Source: Candidatus Wallbacteria bacterium (GTDB lineage Bacteria > Muiribacteriota > JAQTZZ01). From it: DNA of 13,559 nucleotides. Below, one piece after another: positions 7,594-13,559 of the stretch. Position numbers and translations under genes: made by a program. The notes under the pieces were generated by a model. The model was not told where the DNA came from. It was given only the letters and a program-made list of their open reading frames with translations, and did no database searches. The DNA lies in assembly GCA_028711905.1 (NCBI GenBank), contig JAQTRI010000050.1, forward strand, positions 1 through 13,559, read 5' to 3'. Each line of letters begins with the position of its first letter. Positions within the stretch are counted from its first letter, which is position 1.

Positions 7594-7619
7594 GTTTACA
7601 CCAAAAACTTGACACTCTC
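7594..7619 (-). repeat. Right terminal inverted repeat of the IS256-family remnant
   Basis: It begins GTTTACACCAA and ends ACACTCTC on the + strand. Its outermost bases together with the first flanking base form the TGA stop (7618-7620, minus strand) that ends the adjacent rhs fragment. Confidence 0.85.
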
Positions 7620-7624
7620 ATTGA

Positions 7625-7645
7625 GGGCGGCCACGAGGGTCGCCC
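7625..7645. repeat. Second copy of the type B palindrome, in the displaced rhs fragment
   Basis: It matches 10619-10639 except for one base in the left arm (GGGCGGCC instead of GGGCGACC). It encodes the same RRGDPRGRPQ peptide, so the palindrome entered the rhs sequence before the segment was duplicated. Confidence 0.7.
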
Positions 7646-7906
7646 CTACGAGCGGGATTCATGCTTTCTGTTTTTTTCGTCATGAACCCGTTTTTGTTGT
7701 ATTCATACAATGCCTTGTATTTCACCTCTCCCATGGCTTCTAAGCGCTCTTCTCTGACCTTGCCTGTGGGGTAATAGCTGATGTACTTGGCAACCATCAT
7801 CATGTTGCCGTAGCCGACTTTGGTCTTTCTTCCGGCCTTGTCATATTCGATGAAAATCCCGGCTGTGAGCTGGTTCGGGCCTGAATAGCGGGCAATGCGA
7901 TAGGGA

Positions 7907-8004
7907 CGGCCCTGCTTGTTGTATGCGTATTCCACTGCAGTCATGTCCTGACCTGTGCCTGACTCCACCAGCATCAATTTTCCGGTTTTGTCGTACATGT
8001 GCTG
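7907..8004 (-). repeat. 98-base near-identical block shared with 10880-10977
   Basis: These 98 bases match 10880-10977 with a single difference (position 7964 versus 10937). Sequence on both sides diverges strongly at DNA and protein level. The block encodes MYDKTGKLMLV and GTGQDMTAVEYAYNKQGR in both copies and could serve as a homology patch for recombination. Confidence 0.85.
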
Positions 8005-8324
8005 GAACTCTTCGGCAGTCAGCTTGGTGTAGATTTGTTTTTTCAGCTGTTGAAGAATGTCATACTTGTGTTCGACAGTCAAAACCTCATTCGAAGCATA
8101 GTCTAAGAATCCATCGTGCGTGTACCCGAAGCCGGTATCGCTGCCGGCGGCTTCGATCACGGAAAGCACAGCTTCAACGCGCTTGTCGTAATAATACTTC
8201 TCGCTTCTGCCTGTAGGCAGGTCGCGCTGAATCATGAACGATCCATACGCTGAAGTGTCGCCAAGGATGTTGTAGCTGTCCCGGCGTTCATTCCCTCCCT
8301 CATCGGTCAGCTTCGTCACACGGT

Positions 8325-8450
8325 TCACTGCGTCATGTTCCATGGCTTTGATCCGCTGTGCTGCAGACTCGATCCGATACGGATTGCCGGCAGCTTTTCG
8401 ATGGCAGAACACACTTTGGACAGGCGCATTTCAGTCTCGTGAATTTTCAT
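8325..8450 (-). pseudogene. Truncated start of an unknown gene fused to rhs sequence
   Basis: An ATG at 8450 overlaps the stop of the upstream membrane protein gene as ATGA. It opens a 41-codon frame beginning MKIHETEMRLSKVCSAIEKL. After about 18-20 codons (near 8396) the DNA becomes homologous to the rhs gene, in a different reading frame from rhs, and the frame stops at 8325. The first part therefore looks like the beginning of a third gene of the toxin/immunity cassette, cut off by recombination with the rhs copy. The 20 residues are too few to assign a family. It may be expressed as a short peptide, but most likely it is debris. Confidence 0.45.
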
Positions 8451-9166
8451 TGTGTGTCCTCATCAGTAGAATTGATACTATTGTTTCCATCCGGTGAACT
8501 TGGCGGCAGAAGTTCCGTTCGCGACCAGGAAATCGGTTTCTTGGCATCCGATGCCGAATGGTGCCGGCGAGAATTGATGAGAGCAATGAAGAAAAAAATC
8601 AGGACCAAGTAAAAAAAAGTGTTGAATACAAAGCTTGTACCTGACGATTTCTTGCTGGCTTTTCTTTTTCTGGGAACACTGCTGTTGGCTTCTTGCCATG
8701 ATTTCTTGTTTTCAGCCACTGCTTGGTCGAGAATATCGAACACCTTGTTCAACTCCTTCTCATCAAACATTTTCAAATTGATACAAAGCGGTTTCGCGTT
8801 GATGTCCATCGTGTTTATCTCAGCACGGACGAACGGTTTGGATATATCGTTGTCCTCATATCCGCCAATCATTACTTTGTAGTTTACAATGTCTGATAAA
8901 CGAACGCTCTTTGTGCCTTTAAAGAGCGCGGTGTAGGAAATGTCGTCCTTGGTAACAATTAGTCTGTATGCCCTCAGACCAGCTATAACATAGATATGCA
9001 TAAGCAGCACGCCAGCAAGAAATATCAAGTTTTCTAGATTATTAACATCGCGAAGTACAATGGGTAAGGTTGTAATCACAAAAATCGCCGTTAGGCCGCC
9101 AAATATGTAATAAGGCCGTAAATATGCGCGCAGAACTAAAGTCGAATACTTCGCTTCTATTGACAT
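8447..9166 (-). CDS. Three-helix membrane protein with PH-like segment, candidate immunity protein for the Rhs toxin
   Basis: This is a 239-residue protein. Two hydrophobic helices (about 19-37 and 46-64) come first. A soluble segment follows whose opening (RLIVTKDDISYTALFKGTKSV, then LSDIVNYKV, about 68-98) resembles bacterial PH-like domains of the kind found after two helices in membrane proteins. A helix at 136-153 and a basic stretch (RKRKASKKS, 166-174) precede a third hydrophobic helix (about 180-197) and a polar tail. The ATG lies ten bases inside the end of the large rhs gene, so the two are coupled. In Rhs systems the gene placed here is normally the immunity gene that protects the producer against the Rhs C-terminus. 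A membrane location would suit a toxin acting at the inner membrane. The immunity role is inferred from position and coupling; no named immunity family was recognised. Local GC is low in places (one 60-base line is about 37%), unlike the rhs core. Confidence 0.6.
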   Translation of the reverse strand: MSIEAKYSTLVLRAYLRPYYIFGGLTAIFVITTLPIVLRDVNNLENLIFLAGVLLMHIYVIAGLRAYRLIVTKDDISYTALFKGTKSVRLSDIVNYKVMIGGYEDNDISKPFVRAEINTMDINAKPLCINLKMFDEKELNKVFDILDQAVAENKKSWQEANSSVPRKRKASKKSSGTSFVFNTFFYLVLIFFFIALINSRRHHSASDAKKPISWSRTELLPPSSPDGNNSINSTDEDTQ

Positions 9167-9700
9167 TCATCAACCGCAGTTGGCCAGAATGATTCATACC
9201 CTTCATACAATCCCGCACCAAATACAGCTCCCGGATAAAGACTCGTATCAACTGCTCTCCCAATATACATCCTTGTGGCTGTACGCCAGGAAACCCGAGA
9301 AATTGTTCTGTTCCTCAATCTCGTTGTCATCTGTCTGAAGATTGCGTTAAAACTATTTCTTCCGGATGTAATGCCTTGTACCGGCATACCTGGAATATTG
9401 CCCATAGCAGCACCAATCGCAGCTGACACCGCTAAATCCGACAAATTTAATTGGTTTTGATTACCTTGGTACACATTTGTAAGCTGATTGATTACATTGG
9501 CGGTTGCCCCTCCCACTGCACCAGCACCGACTGGCCCTGTGTAAATAAGTGCCACTCCGCCAGCCCCACCCCCAATAGCAGAGCTTGCATACGCTGTTGG
9601 GCTACTGATCTGATGAGAAAACAAATCGGCCGCAGCCTGGCCAATCAAACCTGCAGCCATACCACCTAAAAAGAAGACAGCGTCATCAACCCCGGTATAG
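9157..9700 (-). other. Variable C-terminal (toxin-like) region of the Rhs protein
   Basis: These are the 181 residues after DPFG. Residues 1-70 of this tail are dominated by Gly/Ala with glycine-zipper spacing and few charges. Residues 111-145 are strongly basic (RNSF..IFRQMTTRLRNRT, RVSWRTATRMYIGR). The last part, SLYPGAVFGAGLYEG, is again hydrophobic. Such a tail could be a membrane-active toxin, or a pre-toxin linker with a very short effector. The partner gene encodes a membrane protein, which slightly favours the first reading. Confidence 0.55.
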
Positions 9701-12700
9701 TTCCCGAACGGATCACTGAAATTCGCAGGATTGCTCCCGGCATATCCCCAGTCGTTCAACTGTGCAGGATCGTAAAGAACTGCCTGGTTTCCACTCAGAA
9801 TAGCATTCTCATTGAATCGATCCCTCTGCATGAATCTTCCGATTCGTGGATCATAGTATCTGCTGCGATAAAAGTAATGCCCAGCTTCCTCATCCCATTC
9901 TCTTCCAGTGAAACCGAACCCTGTAGCCCTGTCGTAAGGCTCCTCGCCGAAAGCCCGGTAGCGCCTCATAGTCAGGATGTTGCCGTCCTTGTCGAACTCG
10001 AACTTGACTGATCCCAGATAATCCTGGAAGAAGTATCGCACATTGTCGTTCTGATCAACCTCGCCGTAGTTCTCGTCAATGTTCAGGCCCAGGATAATCT
10101 TCTTGGAGCCCTTGGTATTGTCGCGGACTTCAAAGATGTTATCTCCGACATAATAGAAGCGCTCTTCACCTGAGCCTGCCGGGCCGGACCACTTGCGCGT
10201 GTGCCTGCGGCCAAAGGGGTCATAGGTGTATTCCACAGTGTTACCGTCCCTGAACACTTTCTTCAGTCTGCCGAGCGCATCATAGGTGTATGACGCATTC
10301 TCTGCCCCGGATTTGACTGTCAGGCTGCCTTCCTGGTCGTATGTATAGGTGACCTCCTGACGATCGCCCGGGTTGCGGGCCGATTTCAAATCGGCCCCTA
10401 CACGGACTGTGTTTCCCACGGTCATCTTTACCATTTCTCCTGCCGTGTTGTATTCGTATTTAATGATACCAAAATTCTTCGAATTCAGCGCTGTTCTGTT
10501 GCCGTCGGCATCGTAAGTGAATTCCTCGGTTTCACCGTCAGGGTATGCGGCTTTGATCAGACGGCCGAGGCCATCGTAATCGTATGTGGTGATTTCTGCG
10601 GTGGTGTCACGGGATTGAGGGCGACCACGAGGGTCGCCCCTACGAGCGGGATTCATGCTTTCTATTTTTTTCGTCATGAACCCGTTTTTGTTGTATTCGT
10701 AAGAAGCCTTGTACAAAATATTCCCTTGTTTTTCCAGCCATTCGGACTTGACCAGTCCGCCTGGGTAATAGCTGATGCGCTTGTCGATCTGCCATGTTTC
10801 ATACCCGACTTTGGTTTTGCGTCCGGCCTTGTCGTATTCGAAATTGATGTCAGCGTTTTTCCTGAAGATGCGGTACACCCGGCCCTGCTTGTTGTATGCG
10901 TATTCCACTGCAGTCATGTCCTGACCTGTGCCTGACGCCACCAGCATCAATTTTCCGGTTTTGTCGTACATGTGCTGAAATTCCTCAAGCACCGGCCCAT
11001 TATAAATCTTGTATTGGAGCCAGGTCATGCGGAGAAGCTTATCATACTTCATTTCTATATACAGATCAGCACCGGAGGCCTGGCTGATCAATCCGTGGAA
11101 TGTCCGGCCATAGCCAAATCCCCCGGAAGGGCTGGCTGAAGAGTTTACGGAACCCAGCATGTTGGAACACCGGCTGTCGTAATAGTGGTCTTCATACCGC
11201 CCTGTAGGCAGTTCCCGCCTGATTACAGGGAGTTGAAGTTTTAACGAATGTTTGTAATAGGTATATTTTCGCTCATTGCCGCCTTCATCGGTTAACCTGA
11301 CAACGCGGTTCAGGGCATCGTACTCCATGGCTTTACTGCGCTTTTCAGCTGATTCGATTTTTGTCGGATTTCCTGCAGCGTCATAGGCATAGGAAAACAC
11401 TCCGCCTGCAGGGTCAGTGATCTTGTCGATCAATCCCTGATTATTTTGAGAATATACAAACTCATTACCCATGGGATCAATGCGTTTTCTGAGTTCGCCG
11501 TTTCTGTTGTATTCATAGCGCGTGGTGCTGCCCATGGGATCGGTAACAGACACCGGCTGATTGAGGCTGTTATATGCAATGCTCGTGGTCTCGCCTGCTC
11601 CGTTTTTCATCAGAACGATATTGCCGTTGCGGTCATAAGAGAGTTCCTGATTCAGTTCCCCTCCGAATGTATAGCTTGTCACTCTGTCCATCAGGTCGTA
11701 AGTATATGCCCCGATCCGCTTTTCCGGGTCCTGAGTGGCGCGTAGCGTACCTTCCATGTTCCAGGAATACTTCCACGCATTGCCTGATGCATCGGTCACC
11801 TGCGTCAATTCCTTTTTCTCATTGTACCGGTACTGAGTTACCGCCACGGAATTTGCGCCTTCTTCCAACACATCAGTCTGTTTTTCCTCCAACTGCCCGC
11901 AATTATCATAGCTGTACTCGATGCCTGAGTAATTTTTAGTGTGTTTTGTCAGCCTGCCGACTGAGTCGTACTGGATTTGCCGTGTGTAGTCGTACGGATC
12001 AGTGTATGCAATCAGATTGCCGGTCGGGGAATAGGTAAAGCTCTCGCTCATTTCGCATTCTCTGCTGATCCCTGTGACCTGATCAAAGAAATTGTATGAA
12101 TATCCTGTTTCGCGGCCCAGTTCGTCTGTTGTTTTCAAAACATTGCCGTAAGCATCGCGGGAAAATGTAACTTTACTGCCTGCTGCGTCTTCAATTGCGC
12201 TCAAATACCGGTTGCCGTCATACTCGAATTTCGTGACCCGGCCCTCGAAATCCGTGGCCTGCAGCATGAGCCCGCGCTCATCGTAGCTCATGGTTGCTGT
12301 TGCGCCGTCAGGATTGATCTTCTTGATCAGATGACCCCTGCCGTCATACTCATAGCGGAAAATATTGCCGTTGCGGTCAGTAAAAGAGGTCGTTTTGTTG
12401 AATACCGGGTGCCATGAATACTGCTCGCACGAGCCGTCCGGGAACTTCTTGCTCACCATGTTGCCCCGGCTGTCGTAAGCGTAAAGATACGAACTGCCGT
12501 TCGGCAGTCTGACTCTTGTTGCCTGATTATTACCGTTGTAATCATAGCGGTACAGTGCTTCGCTATAGTCCTGGAACGACTTCAAGGCTCCGCTCAGGTA
12601 ATAGGTCAAAATCCTTTTGTGTCCGCCGTCATCTGTTTCCGTGATTACTGTATCTGAGCCGGATTGTGTGTATGTGCGGGTCAGGGACTCTCCTGCAGCG

Positions 12701-13559
12701 TTGGTGCGCTTAGTCATGCGGCCCTGATCATCGTACTCCATGTATTCTTTGGTGCCATCGCGAAAGATGTTGCACACGATCCGGTCGGCATCGTTCCATT
12801 CATATCCGCAGGAAAAACCGTCCGGATGCTCGATTTTCACCAGCCGCTGTTTATCGTCATACGAAAAGCGCCGCTCCACGCGGCCGCCGATGTCGATCAC
12901 AGCAGACATGCGATTTCCACCACATGCGTCCCACTGATAGGTCACGGATTTTCCCGTTGGCAGGGTCTTTTCCATGATCCGGCCCTGATCATCATGCTCA
13001 TAGGCAGTGACATTGCCGTTGGGGTCAACGGTTTTGTTCAAACGGCCGTTGAAAAATGTGAGTACTGTGGCATCGGGCTTTCTGATGATCCAGGTCCGGT
13101 CATCTGAGCCTTTTTCAAGATTCATGTAATGGTTGCGCTCAGGCCACCACTTGCCGTTTTGGTCCTTGACAAAGGCCCAGGCTGTATTGTTGCCGTCATA
13201 GTATCTGGCAAAATCGTCTCTTTCAAAGGCTTGGGAGCTGGTTTGATCCCCCAGTCGGAACACGAGAATCTGATCGTCTGTTACGGCAAAGCCCTTGCCG
13301 ATGGCCAGGCCATCGTATGCGTAGTCGCGGTGATGATCCTTTTGCGCCTTGGTCCTGTCGTTGTCGGAGTGCTGATTGCCGTGCTTGACAAAGCAGGGTT
13401 TTTCATTATCCGGGTTTGGGTCGCGATTGCCGTTGCTGTCCGGACCGCCTGCGGAGGGAGGAATGTTTGTTGCAGGCTTGAAATCCGGGAAAATACCGAC
13501 TGCAGGAGTATGCTGCTGATTGGCCGGATCTCCCGGAGTCTGCGACCCAGGCCCTGAAT
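9157..13559 (-). CDS. Large Rhs/YD-repeat protein with variable C-terminal toxin-like domain (5' end outside window)
   Basis: The frame is open from the TAG at 9157-9159 to the right edge, giving at least 1466 residues. A GTG at 13263 is not the start, since 98 more codons read through to the edge. Transcription order: a Pro/Asn/Gly/Asp-rich linker (about 13380-13557); a start of beta-structure (DDFARYYDGNN, KWWPERNHYMNLEKG); more than 25 YD repeats of the form 'Y.YD..G.L' (about 13060-10150); the Rhs core domain with DYLGSVKFEF, FTGREWDEEAGHYFYRSRYY, GRFMQRD and a final DPFG (about 10040-9701); then a unique 181-residue tail. Rhs repeats form a closed cocoon that holds the tail, which is cut off after the DPxG region and acts as the toxin in neighbouring cells. 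The tail's first 110 residues are Gly/Ala-rich (GGMAAGLIG, GGGAGGVALIYTGPVGAGAVGG); the end is basic and ends near VDECQ. No nuclease or other catalytic motif was recognised. The next gene starts inside its last codons. Two palindromic repeats lie in frame. The delivery domain is not visible. Confidence 0.93.
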   Translation of the reverse strand, partial: SGPGSQTPGDPANQQHTPAVGIFPDFKPATNIPPSAGGPDSNGNRDPNPDNEKPCFVKHGNQHSDNDRTKAQKDHHRDYAYDGLAIGKGFAVTDDQILVFRLGDQTSSQAFERDDFARYYDGNNTAWAFVKDQNGKWWPERNHYMNLEKGSDDRTWIIRKPDATVLTFFNGRLNKTVDPNGNVTAYEHDDQGRIMEKTLPTGKSVTYQWDACGGNRMSAVIDIGGRVERRFSYDDKQRLVKIEHPDGFSCGYEWNDADRIVCNIFRDGTKEYMEYDDQGRMTKRTNAAGESLTRTYTQSGSDTVITETDDGGHKRILTYYLSGALKSFQDYSEALYRYDYNGNNQATRVRLPNGSSYLYAYDSRGNMVSKKFPDGSCEQYSWHPVFNKTTSFTDRNGNIFRYEYDGRGHLIKKINPDGATATMSYDERGLMLQATDFEGRVTKFEYDGNRYLSAIEDAAGSKVTFSRDAYGNVLKTTDELGRETGYSYNFFDQVTGISRECEMSESFTYSPTGNLIAYTDPYDYTRQIQYDSVGRLTKHTKNYSGIEYSYDNCGQLEEKQTDVLEEGANSVAVTQYRYNEKKELTQVTDASGNAWKYSWNMEGTLRATQDPEKRIGAYTYDLMDRVTSYTFGGELNQELSYDRNGNIVLMKNGAGETTSIAYNSLNQPVSVTDPMGSTTRYEYNRNGELRKRIDPMGNEFVYSQNNQGLIDKITDPAGGVFSYAYDAAGNPTKIESAEKRSKAMEYDALNRVVRLTDEGGNERKYTYYKHSLKLQLPVIRRELPTGRYEDHYYDSRCSNMLGSVNSSASPSGGFGYGRTFHGLISQASGADLYIEMKYDKLLRMTWLQYKIYNGPVLEEFQHMYDKTGKLMLVASGTGQDMTAVEYAYNKQGRVYRIFRKNADINFEYDKAGRKTKVGYETWQIDKRISYYPGGLVKSEWLEKQGNILYKASYEYNKNGFMTKKIESMNPARRGDPRGRPQSRDTTAEITTYDYDGLGRLIKAAYPDGETEEFTYDADGNRTALNSKNFGIIKYEYNTAGEMVKMTVGNTVRVGADLKSARNPGDRQEVTYTYDQEGSLTVKSGAENASYTYDALGRLKKVFRDGNTVEYTYDPFGRRHTRKWSGPAGSGEERFYYVGDNIFEVRDNTKGSKKIILGLNIDENYGEVDQNDNVRYFFQDYLGSVKFEFDKDGNILTMRRYRAFGEEPYDRATGFGFTGREWDEEAGHYFYRSRYYDPRIGRFMQRDRFNENAILSGNQAVLYDPAQLNDWGYAGSNPANFSDPFGNYTGVDDAVFFLGGMAAGLIGQAAADLFSHQISSPTAYASSAIGGGAGGVALIYTGPVGAGAVGGATANVINQLTNVYQGNQNQLNLSDLAVSAAIGAAMGNIPGMPVQGITSGRNSFNAIFRQMTTRLRNRTISRVSWRTATRMYIGRAVDTSLYPGAVFGAGLYEGYESFWPTAVDECQ
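10377..10397. repeat. In-frame palindromic repeat inside rhs (type A)
   Basis: GGGCCGATTT and AAATCGGCCC form perfect 10-bp arms around one base. In the rhs frame it is read as part of RVGADLKSARNPGDRQE, which interrupts the normal spacing between two YD repeats (VGNT before, VTYTYD after). The inserted stretch looks about 17 codons long, so the frame is kept. Confidence 0.7.
10619..10639. repeat. In-frame palindromic repeat inside rhs (type B)
   Basis: GGGCGACC (10619-10626) and GGTCGCCC (10632-10639) form 8-bp arms around a five-base loop. The rhs frame reads it as part of NPARRGDPRGRPQ. It is next to CCCCTAC, as is the type A palindrome, so both belong to one 'GTAGGGGC...GCCC' family. Confidence 0.7.

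Larger units (their letters stand above)
7280..7619 (+). mobile_element. Internally deleted IS256-family element with both terminal inverted repeats
   Basis: The 26-base ends at 7280-7305 and 7594-7619 are inverted repeats of each other, matching at 21 of 26 positions, with identical outer (GAGAGTGT) and inner (TTGGTGTAAAC) blocks. Between them lies only the C-terminal quarter of an IS256-type transposase. Complete IS256-family elements are about 1.2-1.4 kb, so roughly a kilobase is missing. The element cannot encode an active enzyme but could be moved by a related transposase. No convincing target duplication flanks it. Its right end cuts into a displaced rhs fragment. Confidence 0.88.
7618..8412 (-). 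pseudogene. Displaced rhs gene fragment, truncated at both ends
   Basis: This frame encodes about 264 residues that align with an internal part of the large rhs product (nucleotides about 10614-11380). Shared blocks include KLTDEGGNER versus RLTDEGGNER, FQHMYDKTGKLMLV, SGTGQDMTAVEYAYNKQGR, EYDKAGRKTKVGY, ISYYP, EYNKNGFMTKK and ESMNPARRGDPRGRPQ. It has YD-type repeats but no core domain, no DPxG motif and no toxin tail. The right-hand homology stops exactly at the IS256-family terminal repeat, which supplies the stop codon. The other end breaks off near 8396, shortly after a weak GTG (8412), where it joins the first codons of an unrelated gene. Displaced partial rhs copies downstream of toxin/immunity genes are a known feature of rhs loci and can donate C-termini by recombination. 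As it stands it lacks a proper start and end, so it is called a pseudogene or silent cassette. Confidence 0.82.

Noticed and set aside
7271..7628. Target-site duplication around the IS256 remnant
   Set aside because: The nine bases on each side (ATCTTTGGC and ATTGAGGGC) agree at only five positions, mostly at the ends, so no duplication is claimed.
7923..11087. Plus-strand frames at 7923-8216 and 10896-11087 sharing an identical N-terminal peptide
   Set aside because: They are antisense to the two rhs copies; the identity comes from the duplicated 98-base block, not from real paralogous genes.
9157..13263. GTG at 13263 as the start of the rhs gene
   Set aside because: The same frame is open for 98 more codons to the window edge and its composition is coding-like, so the gene is 5'-truncated by the window.
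9157..13559. CRISPR array or tandem DNA repeats in the rhs region
   Set aside because: The periodicity is at protein level (YD repeats) with diverged DNA; no identical short repeats with regular spacers are present.

Overview
The window comes from a diderm bacterium. It encodes three predicted outer-membrane beta-barrel proteins, two of which carry an S-layer-homology-like (SLH-like) segment before the barrel, an architecture known from OmpM/Slp-type outer-membrane tethering proteins. Base composition is moderate: one hand-counted line of the rhs core is about 52% GC. No rRNA, tRNA or phylum-specific gene was found, so the phylum is left open.

Left part (1-2839, + strand). The window opens in the last 70 codons of a PRC-barrel protein. 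A hairpin and a sigma70-like promoter follow. A class III PLP aminotransferase of the glutamate-1-semialdehyde aminomutase type then overlaps an RsmB-type rRNA cytosine methyltransferase by four bases, as a two-gene operon.

Middle part (2840-7271). A 122-base imperfect palindrome lies between the convergent ends of the methyltransferase gene and a three-gene minus-strand operon. In transcription order this operon holds an SLH-like/coiled-coil/beta-barrel protein, a small secreted CsgG/LpoB-like protein and a longer paralogue of the first barrel protein. The genes are 1 base apart and overlapping by 14 bases, which suggests one envelope function. A divergent gene encodes a small 200-residue outer-membrane barrel.

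Right part (7280-13559) is an accessory island. It holds a 340-base IS256-family remnant with both terminal inverted repeats and only the transposase C-terminus. Next comes a displaced rhs gene fragment whose far end is cut by that remnant, then the first codons of a lost gene, then a three-helix membrane protein gene. That gene overlaps by 10 bases the end of a very large rhs gene, which runs off the right edge. The rhs product has more than 25 YD repeats, a core domain ending in DPFG, and a variable 181-residue C-terminus rich in glycine-zipper sequence. The layout (rhs core, variable toxin-like tail, overlapping small gene, displaced partial rhs copy) is that of a polymorphic toxin/immunity locus. 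The membrane protein is the candidate immunity factor. Two related palindromic repeats sit in frame inside the rhs coding sequence.
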